NCBI GenBank assembly: GCA_034440455.1
Contig: JAWXCB010000014.1
Span: 1 to 42,073 of the forward strand
Direction: 5' to 3'
DNA from: JAWXCB01 sp034440455
GTDB taxonomy: Bacteria; Bacteroidota; Bacteroidia; Chitinophagales; CAIOSU01
DNA length: 42,073 nt
Position numbers and translations under genes: made by a program. A model generated the notes under the pieces. That model saw nothing but the letters and a program-made list of their open reading frames with translations, had not been told where the DNA came from and searched no databases. Shown here piece after piece: positions 1 to 7,778 of this stretch; the first letter of the stretch is position 1, and each line of letters starts with the position of its first letter.

Positions 1-190
1 AAGCAGGATTATCTTCAATGAATTTTTTTACAACTTCAACCGTATTGTCTTTTGAGCCATCATCAACAACAACAACTTCTCGTGCAAGGTCATTAATGAG
101 TTTCACCTTCGAAAGAGCTTCAAGCACCGTTGTCACGGTTTTGCCCTCATTATATGCAGGCACTAATATGGATATCTTGTGAAATTTCAC
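1..190 (-). CDS. Family 2 glycosyltransferase, 3' end outside window
   Basis: Only the N-terminal ~63 residues are present; the gene runs off the left edge. The visible part has the GT-A start of family 2 glycosyltransferases: a beta strand followed by LVPAYNEG near residue 8, then the nucleotide-sugar-binding VVVVDDGSKDNT near residue 40. Such enzymes transfer a sugar from a nucleotide sugar to a lipid, glycan or protein at the inner face of the cytoplasmic membrane; the acceptor cannot be told from this fragment. I chose the GTG at 190 because it lies just before the first strand. An in-frame TTG at 232 is the only upstream alternative before a stop, and there is no ATG. Confidence 0.85.
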   Translation of the reverse strand, partial: MKFHKISILVPAYNEGKTVTTVLEALSKVKLINDLAREVVVVDDGSKDNTVEVVKKFIEDNPA

Positions 191-382
191 GCGCTTGGCA
201 ATAAGAATTTCTAATGGTTTTGGGTTCTGCAAGTTAAAAATTTATTTTTCGGTTCTTAGAATAGATTTTTTTACGCAAGAAGCGTTAAAATGTTTGTCTC
301 TCATTATGAGATAACAAGCGAAGCGGCATTCGCAAGAAAAGCAGATATTGTAGTCTAAAATCAGACCAAACAGTTAGCTCTT

Positions 383-1138
383 ATGCAAGCGCTCATTCAT
401 CATGCACGGAAACAGTATCAAGCAGACCTTTCAGTTCCGCTTGATATTTCCATTCCTCTAAATGCAGAAGGGGAAAACCTAAATGCATTTTTTGCTCCAC
501 CGTTTGAAGTTGCGCCCGTAGTAACAGATTCCTTTACAGGCGCAGTTGAGAAGGGAGGCGCTGTAAATTTTCAAAATGTAAAAATCAATCCGCATGGAAA
601 TGGCACACATACAGAATGCGTGGGGCATATCACGACAGAGCGGTTTACGATTAATCAATGTCTGAAAAAATTTTTCTTTATCGCAGAACTCATTAGTGTT
701 TTTCCTCAGCAGTTGAAAAATGGTGATGAAATCATTCTGACTGAACAGGCAGAGAAACTGCTTGCTGATAAAACCCCCGAAGCGCTCGTCATCCGAACAT
801 TGCCAAATGATGCTTCAAAACTTCAAAGAAATTATTCCGGAAATAATCCTCCGTATCTGCATCATGAGTTTGCTGCGTTTCTTGTGAAAATTGGCGTTAA
901 GCATCTGCTTGTTGATTTGCCGTCTGTTGATCGGGAAGAAGACGAAGGAAGATTGTTGTTTCACAAAACATTTTGGCAATATCCCGACAATATCCGAAAG
1001 GATGCTACAATTACAGAATTGATTTTTGTTCCCGATGATGTAATAGATGGAACCTACTTATTGAATTTGCAAATTGCAAGTTTTGAGTTAGATGCAAGCC
1101 CCAGCAAACCGGTGTTGTATGCGTTGACGCAGAAATAA
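383..1138 (+). CDS. Cyclase family (kynurenine formamidase-like) metal-dependent hydrolase
   Basis: A 251-residue protein of the cyclase/KynB-like family (PF04199). The key motif HGNGTHTE is at residues 71-78, matching the family's HxGTHxD/E metal-binding and catalytic signature. The early 'LDISIPLN' strand and the late 'TELIFVPDDVIDGTY' segment also fit. Family members hydrolyse amides such as N-formylkynurenine, or cyclic substrates, in the cytoplasm. The actual substrate is not evident, because no tryptophan-degradation genes are nearby. The ATG at 383 is the first good start after a non-coding stretch. A hairpin 33 bases after the stop probably ends the transcript. The gene stands alone on its strand. 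Confidence 0.85.
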   Translation: MQALIHHARKQYQADLSVPLDISIPLNAEGENLNAFFAPPFEVAPVVTDSFTGAVEKGGAVNFQNVKINPHGNGTHTECVGHITTERFTINQCLKKFFFIAELISVFPQQLKNGDEIILTEQAEKLLADKTPEALVIRTLPNDASKLQRNYSGNNPPYLHHEFAAFLVKIGVKHLLVDLPSVDREEDEGRLLFHKTFWQYPDNIRKDATITELIFVPDDVIDGTYLLNLQIASFELDASPSKPVLYALTQK

Positions 1139-1170
1139 TTTCAAGCGCAAACATTCCTAAAATAAAAAAA

Positions 1171-1187
1171 CCCTCCAACTTGGAGGG
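1171..1187. terminator. Bidirectional terminator hairpin
   Basis: CCCTCCA and TGGAGGG form a 7-bp stem, with an A-tract before it and a T-rich tract after it. It can serve both the rightward cyclase gene and the leftward lysine-rich peptide gene that end on either side. Confidence 0.75.
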
Positions 1188-1213
1188 CTTCTTTTCTTTA
1201 AGAAGAAAGAAGA

Positions 1214-1270
1214 TTACTTCTTTTTCTTAGCAGCCTTCTTCACAGGCTTCTTTGCTTTTTTTGCTGGCAT
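1214..1270 (-). CDS. Tiny lysine/alanine-rich basic peptide (18 aa)
   Basis: The leftward frame reads MPAKKAKKPVKKAAKKKK and then TAA: eleven lysines in 18 residues, with the AKK/PxKK pattern of histone H1-like C-terminal tails. The peptide would be strongly cationic and could bind nucleic acid or acidic surfaces; this is inference. Support for a real gene: an ATG start, a clean stop, a compositional bias unlikely by chance, and a terminator hairpin with a T-rich run 27 bases downstream. A TTG 12 codons upstream is an alternative start but adds an unrelated AT-rich segment. It may be a free-standing relative of the lysine-rich tails found on Bacteroidota DNA-binding proteins. Confidence 0.6.
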   Translation of the reverse strand: MPAKKAKKPVKKAAKKKK

Positions 1271-1779
1271 TTTTTTGTTTTTTAGAAATGAATAAATAAA
1301 ACGCAATCGAAATTTAAATCACTTTTTTATACGGAAGAAGGTTTAAGAAGGTTTAGTTTTCTACAACTTGTGTATAACGTGTACATTAAAACGTACTCAT
1401 GAAAAAAGTTTTTCTGAAATTTTTTTTCGCAAAAAATTTCATAACGATTTATTCATCTGCATGAAATGCTTGCTGCAAAAGAGTTTTAAGCAAATATTTT
1501 TTGCTTCTCAATAAAAAAATCAAATCGCTTTCACGCAGTTTATCGCTGAAATACAAGCGCCCTGATTGAAAATTTTCAGCGCTCATTTTCACTTCATTAT
1601 TTCTTTTCTTTCCGCTTTCACAAGAAAAAATTCAACTAATCGAACAAGAATACTCCTTTTTCAACCCGCGCAACACAAAAAAAAAACTTCAGCATCAAGC
1701 AAAACCTTTTCCGTTTTTTCTAAAAAGAAGTATCAACTTTGGTTTGCATAATAAATTTCAACTTATTCAATAATCAATC
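1271..1779. other. AT-rich intergenic region
   Basis: About 500 bases with no convincing gene. It holds a perfect 10-bp inverted repeat (GAAATTTTTT / AAAAAATTTC, 1416-1440) with loop TTCGC, and one 9-mer matching a DnaA box (TTATACACA on the minus strand, about 1368-1376). I saw no cluster of such boxes. The region presumably carries the promoters of the flanking divergent genes, but I could not find a clear -7 element. Confidence 0.5.
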
Positions 1780-2187
1780 ATGAAAACCAAAATCATTTTA
1801 TTCGGATGTTTAGCCTCCTGCATTCTTTTATTCGCAAAGTGCAACCAAGAAGTAAACAAGGAAACCAAAGAAAATGGAGCGAAGCAACCAGAAGTCACGC
1901 AACAGAACAACAGCGCTGGCAGCGCAGATACAGCCCGCCCAATGGATACCGCGATGTTTAAAACAGGAAGCGACACCGTGAAAGTGTATCATGACTATAT
2001 AAAAGATCATCTTGATTCACTCACACGACTGATAGCACAAGAACCCCAAAACGGTGAATATTATTTGCGCAGGGGCGACTTGCGGATTGCAAAAGGCAAC
2101 AATGCAGGCGGTTGCGAGGATTACAATAAAGCAAAAAGTCTCGGTATAAAGAATATACAATCGCTGCTTGATAAAAATTGCAAGTGA
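1780..2187 (+). CDS. Small lipoprotein-like protein with C-terminal TPR/cysteine module
   Basis: A 135-residue exported protein. It starts with a basic/hydrophobic signal (MKTKIILFGCLASCILLFAK) and a cysteine at 21 that could be the lipidated residue, although 'FAKC' is a poor lipobox. A low-complexity Asn/Lys/Glu linker follows (22-60). The C-terminal ~45 residues form one TPR-like hairpin with 'YYLRRGDLRIAKG' and then a cysteine, 21 residues, and a terminal cysteine. The two downstream genes end in the same module, so the three look like products of duplication. The stop overlaps the start of the next gene (GTGA), which suggests translational coupling. Function unknown; probably periplasmic and membrane-anchored. 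Confidence 0.75.
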   Translation: MKTKIILFGCLASCILLFAKCNQEVNKETKENGAKQPEVTQQNNSAGSADTARPMDTAMFKTGSDTVKVYHDYIKDHLDSLTRLIAQEPQNGEYYLRRGDLRIAKGNNAGGCEDYNKAKSLGIKNIQSLLDKNCK

Positions 2188-2960
2188 TTCTTAGAAAGCA
2201 TAGCTCGTTTTTATTTTTCCTGTTTCTTCTTTCCAATCTCTGCGCGCAACAAACTGACGTGAGCGGCTTGCTTCAGGCAGCAAAGAAAAAATATCAAAGC
2301 AAGGATATTGCGGGTGCTATTGGCGAATACACGCAGGCGATTAAACTGAATCCGAAGAGTGAAGACGCGTTTTATGAACGCGGGCGCATTTACAATGAGC
2401 AGAAAAAATACTTAGACGCGATAAACGATTTCACAAAAGTAGTTATGCTGAATCCCAAGCATCATCGCGCATATTATTTAAGAGGCTACACAAAATTTCT
2501 GACGGGCAACAATCGCGATGCGGTGAGCGATTTGAACTTTTCAATCGAATTGTATGCAAACAGCGCATTGGCATTTTGGTATAGAGCCGAAGCGAAAATG
2601 AAATTAGGCGACATGACCGGAGCATGTGAAGACTGGGATGCCGCCTATCGGCTTGGCTATTTTGAAGCGACTGCTAAAATCAAAAACTATTGCGCGAATA
2701 TGCAGAAGTCATCAAAAGTGGCGGCTGATGAGTTTTTGAGGAATGGCGACATCAAGCTGGATAAAGGAGATGCAAGAGGCGGGTTGGTTGAATACATGAA
2801 AGCGTATGAGTTAGAGCAAGAGTCAGGCGCTATATTATATAGTATCGGCTTGGCGAAAGTTTTATTGAAAGATGTGAAGGGAGCATGCGAGGCGTGGAGG
2901 AAAGCAATTGAGTTGGGAAGTCCGGAAGCGGAAGAGCTTTTAAAACAGCATTGCAATTAG
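2184..2960 (+). CDS. Secreted TPR-repeat protein
   Basis: About 258 residues: a signal peptide ending near 'SNLCAQQ', then six TPR units. The first three are canonical (for example 'AFYERGRIYNEQKKYLDAI'). Unit 4 and the final unit carry the GACEDW / GACEAW cysteine motif followed by a second cysteine 22 residues later. TPR arrays are protein-binding scaffolds, and this one should work in the periplasm. I prefer the GTG at 2184, which overlaps the preceding TGA in a GTGA arrangement; a TTG at 2178 is also in frame. The internal copy of the cysteine module suggests the protein arose by duplicating a shorter ancestor. Partner unknown. Confidence 0.8.
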   Translation: MILRKHSSFLFFLFLLSNLCAQQTDVSGLLQAAKKKYQSKDIAGAIGEYTQAIKLNPKSEDAFYERGRIYNEQKKYLDAINDFTKVVMLNPKHHRAYYLRGYTKFLTGNNRDAVSDLNFSIELYANSALAFWYRAEAKMKLGDMTGACEDWDAAYRLGYFEATAKIKNYCANMQKSSKVAADEFLRNGDIKLDKGDARGGLVEYMKAYELEQESGAILYSIGLAKVLLKDVKGACEAWRKAIELGSPEAEELLKQHCN

Positions 2961-2989
2961 CGATTAACTTTAGAAAAAATCTTTTAAAC

Positions 2990-3700
2990 ATGAGAATGCT
3001 TTTCGTTGGACTATTGTTTTCATTCCTCTCTATCACCGCAGTTGCGCAAATGAAAAGTGCTACGGAAGATTTGCGCGGCATGATGCCCGGCACCGGTAAG
3101 ATTGATTACGAAAAATTAGTGGAGCTCTTCACAGATGCTATCAAGCAATATCCCGATAAGCCTTCTCAATATAATAATCGCGCTGTGGCGCGATATAAAC
3201 TTCAGGATTTTACAGGCGCGCTTACTGATTTGGATAAAGCAATTGAACTTTCGCCCAACTATCCCAATGCGCATTATAATAGCGGCTTGATAAAGCTGAA
3301 GCAGAAAAATTATGCGGGCGCGATTGAAGATTTCAAATTGGTGATGGATATTGTTCCGAAAGACACCAACGCATATTATAATAGTGCGCTTGCGAAGTAT
3401 TACACCGGAAAAAAAGAAGAAGCCCTTTCGGATTTAGACAAAGCGCTGAAACTCTCGCCCGGTTTTGAATGGGCGTTGTGCAACAGCGGTGTTATCAAAA
3501 ACGAGATGGATAAATCCGAGGAGGCGATTCAATTGCTCACGAAGGCTATCGGCATCAATGCGAAAGACGGAGACTACTATAATAATAGAGGACAAGCCTA
3601 TCAAAAAGCAGGCAACGCCAATAAAGCCTGCGATGATTTTAAGAAAGGCGCTGAACTGGGAAGCGCAAAGGCTGCAGAACGTGCGGCATCCTGCAAATAG
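2990..3700 (+). CDS. Secreted TPR-repeat protein
   Basis: A 236-residue protein with a clear signal peptide (MRMLFVGLLFSFLSITAVAQ) followed by five to six TPR units with the usual W/Y-x-N-R/S-G and A-x-x-x-Y/F-x-K-A-I-x-L-x-P pattern. The last unit is 'KACDDFKKGAELG', and the protein ends in a second cysteine 21 residues after the first. I chose the ATG at 2990 because the signal peptide begins there; an upstream in-frame TTG at 2951 would overlap the previous gene and add a poor N-terminus. It is the third of three same-strand TPR genes and is probably cotranscribed. Role unknown; a periplasmic scaffold is likely. Confidence 0.8.
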   Translation: MRMLFVGLLFSFLSITAVAQMKSATEDLRGMMPGTGKIDYEKLVELFTDAIKQYPDKPSQYNNRAVARYKLQDFTGALTDLDKAIELSPNYPNAHYNSGLIKLKQKNYAGAIEDFKLVMDIVPKDTNAYYNSALAKYYTGKKEEALSDLDKALKLSPGFEWALCNSGVIKNEMDKSEEAIQLLTKAIGINAKDGDYYNNRGQAYQKAGNANKACDDFKKGAELGSAKAAERAASCK

Positions 3701-3754
3701 CTTCTTTAGAATATAGTTACCCTCAAAACTACCGAAGAGTAGCGTTAGCCCGCG

Positions 3755-3790
3755 CCATGCTTCGACAAACTCAGCAGGACGGCTTGCCCT
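3755..3790. repeat. Possible dispersed intergenic repeat
   Basis: The segment containing GCTTCGACAAACTCAGCAGG resembles a common intergenic repeat of many bacterial genomes ('CTTCGACAAGCTCAG...' type). I see only one copy here, so this rests on general knowledge. Confidence 0.3.
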
Positions 3791-3809
3791 CTTTATCCAT
3801 CCCGAAATC

Positions 3810-3825
3810 ATTGACGCAAGTCAAT
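3810..3825. promoter_or_regulatory. Crp/FNR-like palindrome upstream of citrate synthase
   Basis: ATTGACGCAAGTCAAT has perfect 6-bp arms and the TGA-N6-TCA spacing of Crp/FNR-superfamily operators. Its centre lies about 66 bases before the start point estimated from the -7 element at 3873, a usual place for an activator site. Confidence 0.5.
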
Positions 3826-3872
3826 CGTGTTTTAGCGCAACTGCCTTAGTTTTATTATTGCGACACAATACG

Positions 3873-3880
3873 TAGTTTTG
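3873..3880 (+). promoter_or_regulatory. Bacteroidota -7 promoter element (citrate synthase)
   Basis: TAGTTTTG fits the Bacteroidota TAnnTTTG consensus exactly and lies 25 bases before the citrate synthase ATG. The -33 region (TTTT at 3850) is weak. Confidence 0.55.
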
Positions 3881-3905
3881 TTCAACTCCAAAAACATCTC
3901 TTTTT

Positions 3906-5216
3906 ATGCCTGAAAATGTTAGTGCAACCGCCAAAAATTCGCCTGCAACTTCAACCGATAAAGCCATTCTTCAACTTGATGGAAAGACCTACGAACTGCC
4001 GGTTGTGGTGGGTTCGGAAAATGAAAAAGCGATTGATATTTCCAACCTGCGCGACCAAACAGGCTACGTTACTTTAGATGTCGGATATAAAAACACAGGC
4101 GCTACAAAAAGTGCAATCACATTTTTGGATGGTGAAGAAGGCATCTTGCGCTATCGCGGATACCCGATTGAAGAGCTTGCGGAGAAATCAAACTTTCTCG
4201 ATGTTTCTTATTTGTTGATTTATGGAAACAAGCCCACTAAAGAGCAGTCGGAAACTTTTGCAAACACGATTAAGCGCCACACGCTGGTGCATGAAGACAT
4301 CAAAGAAATTTTCGCGGCTTATCCCACCAACTCGCACCCGATGGGGCAGTTGATTGCGATGATTTCTTCGCTTTCTTCTTTTTATCCTGAATCGCTTGAC
4401 CCGAATCGCAGTGAAGAAAAGAAACAACTCACCATCATTCGCTTGCTTGCAAAGATGCCTACCATCGTTTCGATGATTCACAAAAAATCGGTGGGGCATC
4501 CGATTGTGTATCCCAACAATGGGCTTGATTATGTTTCCAACTTCTTGCACATGACGTTTGGAAATGTGACTGAGCAATATAAAGTTGACCCTGTTGTTGC
4601 CGATGCGCTTGATAAACTGTTGATTCTTCATGCCGACCACGAACAAAACTGCTCGACATCAACCGTGCGTATTGTGGGTTCATCGCTGGCGAATCTTTAT
4701 GCTGCGATTTCGGCAGGTATCGCTGCGCTGTGGGGACCCCTGCATGGCGGAGCCAATCAGGAAGTGATTGAGATGCTTGAAAAAATCAAAGCCGATGGTG
4801 GTGACGTGAAGAAATATGTTGACAAGGCAAAAGACAAGAATGATGCTTTCCGCCTGATGGGTTTCGGACACCGCGTGTATAAGAACTTTGACCCACGCGC
4901 GAAAATCATCAAGGGAGCCTGCGATAACGTGCTGAAGAAAATGGGCGTGAACGACCCGATTCTCGACATCGCAAAACAATTAGAAGAAGCAGCGCTTACT
5001 GACCAATACTTTATTGAAAGGAAGTTGTATCCGAATGTTGACTTCTATTCGGGCATCATCTATCGCGCCATCGGATTTCCGGTGCATTTGTTCACGGTGT
5101 TGTTTGCACTTGGCAGACTGCCCGGCTGGATTGCGCAGTGGAAAGAGATGATTGACCAGAAGCAGCCGATTGGCAGACCACGTCAAATCTACACGGGCGA
5201 GATTACGCGCCACTGA
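3906..5216 (+). CDS. gltA: Citrate synthase (type II)
   Basis: A 436-residue enzyme that condenses acetyl-CoA with oxaloacetate to citrate, the entry step of the TCA cycle, in the cytoplasm. The length and N-terminal extension fit the bacterial hexameric type II form. The catalytic triad is visible: His in LHGGAN at 280, His in GFGHRVYK at 322, and Asp in VDFYSG at 379. The substrate-binding motif LHADHEQN lies near 241-248. The gene has its own TAnnTTTG promoter at 3873 and a Crp/FNR-like palindrome at 3810, so control by a Crp-family regulator is plausible. It converges on the DUF1801 gene 23 bases downstream. Confidence 0.97.
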   Translation: MPENVSATAKNSPATSTDKAILQLDGKTYELPVVVGSENEKAIDISNLRDQTGYVTLDVGYKNTGATKSAITFLDGEEGILRYRGYPIEELAEKSNFLDVSYLLIYGNKPTKEQSETFANTIKRHTLVHEDIKEIFAAYPTNSHPMGQLIAMISSLSSFYPESLDPNRSEEKKQLTIIRLLAKMPTIVSMIHKKSVGHPIVYPNNGLDYVSNFLHMTFGNVTEQYKVDPVVADALDKLLILHADHEQNCSTSTVRIVGSSLANLYAAISAGIAALWGPLHGGANQEVIEMLEKIKADGGDVKKYVDKAKDKNDAFRLMGFGHRVYKNFDPRAKIIKGACDNVLKKMGVNDPILDIAKQLEEAALTDQYFIERKLYPNVDFYSGIIYRAIGFPVHLFTVLFALGRLPGWIAQWKEMIDQKQPIGRPRQIYTGEITRH

Positions 5217-5239
5217 TTTGATCCTGCGCTTTGCGCTGA

Positions 5240-5611
5240 CTATTTCTTCTTCGCTTTTGCTTTTTGCAGATTCTCCTTCATTCTGAATTTTACAATTCTT
5301 GTTATCAATGCTGTTGGCATTGGTTCATCAAGCGGAAACTGCACGGAGCCTTTTCCTGTTTTGTAGCGGGCGAAATCTTTTTTGAATGCCTCCATGCCGG
5401 TGAGCGCGGGATAAAAGCCGATGTGGTTTTTGAAACCTGCAAAATGTATCAGGTTTTTTCCGTTCAGCTTGAACGTGGGTATGGCATAGCTTATAGTTTC
5501 TTCCGCCTTGGGCGCTGCCTTGTGAATTGTTGCGCGCACTTGTTCCAACAGGAGTTGGATGTTTTTTGGAAAGCCTGCAAGGTATGCGTCAATGTCTTTG
5601 GGTTTGTTCAT
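5240..5611 (-). CDS. DUF1801 (YdhG-like) family protein
   Basis: A 123-residue soluble protein of the DUF1801/YdhG family. Recognisable features are the helical N-terminus 'YLAGFPKNIQLLLEQVR', the 'EETISYAIPTFKLNGKNLIHFAGFK' type strand pair at about 38-62, and 'GFYPALTGMEAF' followed by a basic 'RYKTGKGSVQFP' segment. Some relatives are described as iron chaperones in Firmicutes, but most have no proven role. The C-terminus is lysine-rich (KAKAKKK). A second, more divergent DUF1801 protein is encoded at 8612-9073. The gene follows the secreted SprB-repeat gene by 27 bases on the opposite side of its stop; no operon partner is obvious. Confidence 0.85.
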   Translation of the reverse strand: MNKPKDIDAYLAGFPKNIQLLLEQVRATIHKAAPKAEETISYAIPTFKLNGKNLIHFAGFKNHIGFYPALTGMEAFKKDFARYKTGKGSVQFPLDEPMPTALITRIVKFRMKENLQKAKAKKK

Positions 5612-5638
5612 TCTGGTTTAATGCGTGGAAGTGTTGCG

Positions 5639-7375
5639 CTAATACTTCACCACCTTCATCACCTTTGAACCTTGCGTGGTGCGGATGCTGAGAAAATAAA
5701 TTCCCTGCTCTTGTTCTGATAATGAAAGAGGCACACCTGCTTTGAGTACTTCTGCGGAAAATGTTTGCTGCCACACTTCTTTGCCGAGCGCATCAACAAG
5801 TGTGAGCGTGGCTTGTGTTTGGATTTTTTGCGCAGTGAGTGTGATAGTGTTGGTGGTAGGGTTGGGATGAAGGCTGATATTGTTGAATGAATTATCCTGA
5901 ATACCCACACAAGGCTCTGTGCCTTCTCCTATATTAATAGAAGTAGTTGCAGTGCATCCGTTTGCATCGGTTACAGTTACTGAATGTGTGCCAGCGGGAA
6001 AATCTGTTGGTGAATCATCTGCTTGCCCATCACTCCAAAGAAAAGTATAAGGCGGTGTGCCGCCTGATGCAACTGCTTTTGCTGCGCCATCACTTGCGCC
6101 AAGGCAGGAAACTTGAGTAGTGACGCTGTTGGTGGTAACAATTAATGAATCACAAGGCAACCCATTGCAATTATGCAAGGTATTTGAATAAGAATAACCT
6201 GCAATAAAAGTGGGCAATGTATAGCTCCCAAATCTGCCTCCAAGATATACGGCACTACTTTGAACATTGGTAGAAGAACCATAATTATTAGGAGAATTGA
6301 TTGCGAGCAAGTAACCTTGGTTTTGAACTTCTACTTGATAGATTTTCCCGTCAGGACCAAGCTGAAGTCCTTTTACAGATGCTACATTAGGGCGCACATA
6401 AATTATTACTTTGGAATTGTTGATTGAGTCAATATTTCCTCCTCCAGCATTCAAATCATATTGGATAATGCCTGTACCGCCATTTCCGTTTAACAAGCTT
6501 GAATAGCCACCAAAAAGTTTAGTGTTGTTTGGAGAAAACTCTACTCCAAAAATTTGTGATGAAGGAAATGTTGTTAACGATTTGAAATTTGAAACAATTC
6601 CGGTTGAATCATCAAAATCAAATAATTCCAAAATACCAGGGTTGGAACCAATTCCCTCGCCAATTGCAAGTGCAAGCCTATTTCCGTCTGGTGAGATTTT
6701 TAGCTGCGATTGTGCGCGACTATGCACCGAGCCAACATGCGTAATAACCGAGCTTGTTATTCCAGATGAAGTGAGCCTGAAAGCATAAAACGCATCTGCA
6801 TAAAGCATATGGGTGACAATCCAGTAATCAACTCCATTTGCATGCTTCACAGCGGCTACCTTCTCAGTAATTGAATCATCTATCAGCACAATGTTTTTTT
6901 GATTGGAAACAACATCGCCCAATCCATTGTCAAGGCAAATGTCAACTATAGAATATCTGAATCCATTTTGAATTCCCCGGATTTGGAAATCTTCAAAATA
7001 ATCATCTACCGTAAATACATAAAAGTATTGACTGCTCCCTGCTTTGGGTATGATGATAGATGATTGTGTTGATGAAAAATTTCCCAACAGGCTATCTCCA
7101 TTGGGCATTACCTGATGATTGCGATTCCAAAGCTTTTGTCCGTTTGTATAGAACAACAAATTGCCTGCACTATCCGAGATGACTGACGTGCCTTCGTTAT
7201 AGGTAATAGGGCCTAAAATACCCGTACCATAAGTTATAGCACCATCCATAAGCGCAACAGGTACTCCGCTGTTAAAATCAACACCGGCATGGTCACCGAA
7301 ATACCAAATGTTTCCTTGCTTCTGTGCTAAACAAAACGATGGAAGCAGAATGAGTAGAAGTAAGCAACGCTTCAT
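5639..7375 (-). CDS. T9SS-secreted protein with beta-propeller-like region, SprB repeat and type A sorting domain
   Basis: A 578-residue exported protein. Signal peptide at 1-17 (MKRCLLLLILLPSFCLA). A long region starting 'QGNIWYFGDHAGVDFNSG' matches the N-terminal propeller-like domain common in Bacteroidota gliding and adhesion proteins. At about 420-485 there is one SprB-type repeat ('CLGASDGAAKAVASGGTPPY...SVTVTDANGC'). The last ~80 residues are a T9SS type A sorting domain: 'LHPNPTTNTITL', then 'VDALGKEVW', ending 'GSKVMKVVKY'. It should be exported by the type IX system and anchored or released at the surface. Ligand unknown. A possible -7 element (TATATTTA) lies at 7395. Confidence 0.88.
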   Translation of the reverse strand: MKRCLLLLILLPSFCLAQKQGNIWYFGDHAGVDFNSGVPVALMDGAITYGTGILGPITYNEGTSVISDSAGNLLFYTNGQKLWNRNHQVMPNGDSLLGNFSSTQSSIIIPKAGSSQYFYVFTVDDYFEDFQIRGIQNGFRYSIVDICLDNGLGDVVSNQKNIVLIDDSITEKVAAVKHANGVDYWIVTHMLYADAFYAFRLTSSGITSSVITHVGSVHSRAQSQLKISPDGNRLALAIGEGIGSNPGILELFDFDDSTGIVSNFKSLTTFPSSQIFGVEFSPNNTKLFGGYSSLLNGNGGTGIIQYDLNAGGGNIDSINNSKVIIYVRPNVASVKGLQLGPDGKIYQVEVQNQGYLLAINSPNNYGSSTNVQSSAVYLGGRFGSYTLPTFIAGYSYSNTLHNCNGLPCDSLIVTTNSVTTQVSCLGASDGAAKAVASGGTPPYTFLWSDGQADDSPTDFPAGTHSVTVTDANGCTATTSINIGEGTEPCVGIQDNSFNNISLHPNPTTNTITLTAQKIQTQATLTLVDALGKEVWQQTFSAEVLKAGVPLSLSEQEQGIYFLSIRTTQGSKVMKVVKY

Positions 7376-7394
7376 GGCAGGCGGGTTGGTTATT

Positions 7395-7402
7395 TAAATA
7401 TA
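7395..7402 (-). promoter_or_regulatory. Possible -7 element of the SprB-repeat gene
   Basis: On the minus strand this reads TATATTTA, one base from TAnnTTTG, 20 bases before the ATG at 7375. Confidence 0.3.
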
Positions 7403-7463
7403 AGGAATAAACAGGAGCTTTAAAATTCATTTAACAGTCAGGTTCTTTTTCGTCCTCCATGCC

Positions 7464-7663
7464 CGCTGCGTTATCACCGAACTGTTCGGCTCTGCCATCG
7501 GGCATTTCGCACATTAATCCGGCATTCCCGACTCTATGATTCTACCGCTCGGCTTTGCAATCGGAAACCTCTCTGATACCGGCAAGCTGTTTGGCTTTGC
7601 AATCGGAAACTCCGGCTATAACATCTCACTGTTTGACTATAGCATCGAACCTCCCGATGCCTA
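7464..7663. repeat. Degenerate 21-bp tandem repeat array
   Basis: The sequence falls into about nine to ten 21-base units. The best units share GGCTTTGCAATCGGAAAC (exact copies at 7551-7568 and 7593-7610, 42 bases apart). Related units at 7485, 7611 and 7632 keep the skeleton GGCTnTnnnATCG. In one frame the units read as heptapeptides such as FGFAIGN, LGFAIGN, SGYNISL and FDYSIEP, but stops in other units prevent a long gene. It lies in a ~400-base gap between the divergent genes at 7375 and 7779. Nothing else is recognisable in the gap. Confidence 0.6.
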
Positions 7664-7778
7664 AGTGCAACCTTTCTTTTTTTGCTGCGTAGTAATGGGT
7701 GCAGGTGCGCGAAAGAACAAACATGCGCTTCTGCAACCTGACTAAATAAATTTCATAATAAGCTAAAAAACACAAGCG

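Noticed and set aside
1368..1376. DnaA-box-like 9-mer (TTATACACA), possible replication origin
   Set aside because: A single box with no cluster and no dnaA/dnaN or parAB nearby; such a 9-mer is expected by chance in AT-rich sequence.
1566..1751. 61-codon rightward open frame
   Set aside because: AT-rich, Lys/Ser/Phe-rich translation with no recognisable motif, in a region that looks intergenic.
4188..4646. 152-codon leftward frame inside gltA
   Set aside because: Antisense shadow of citrate synthase.
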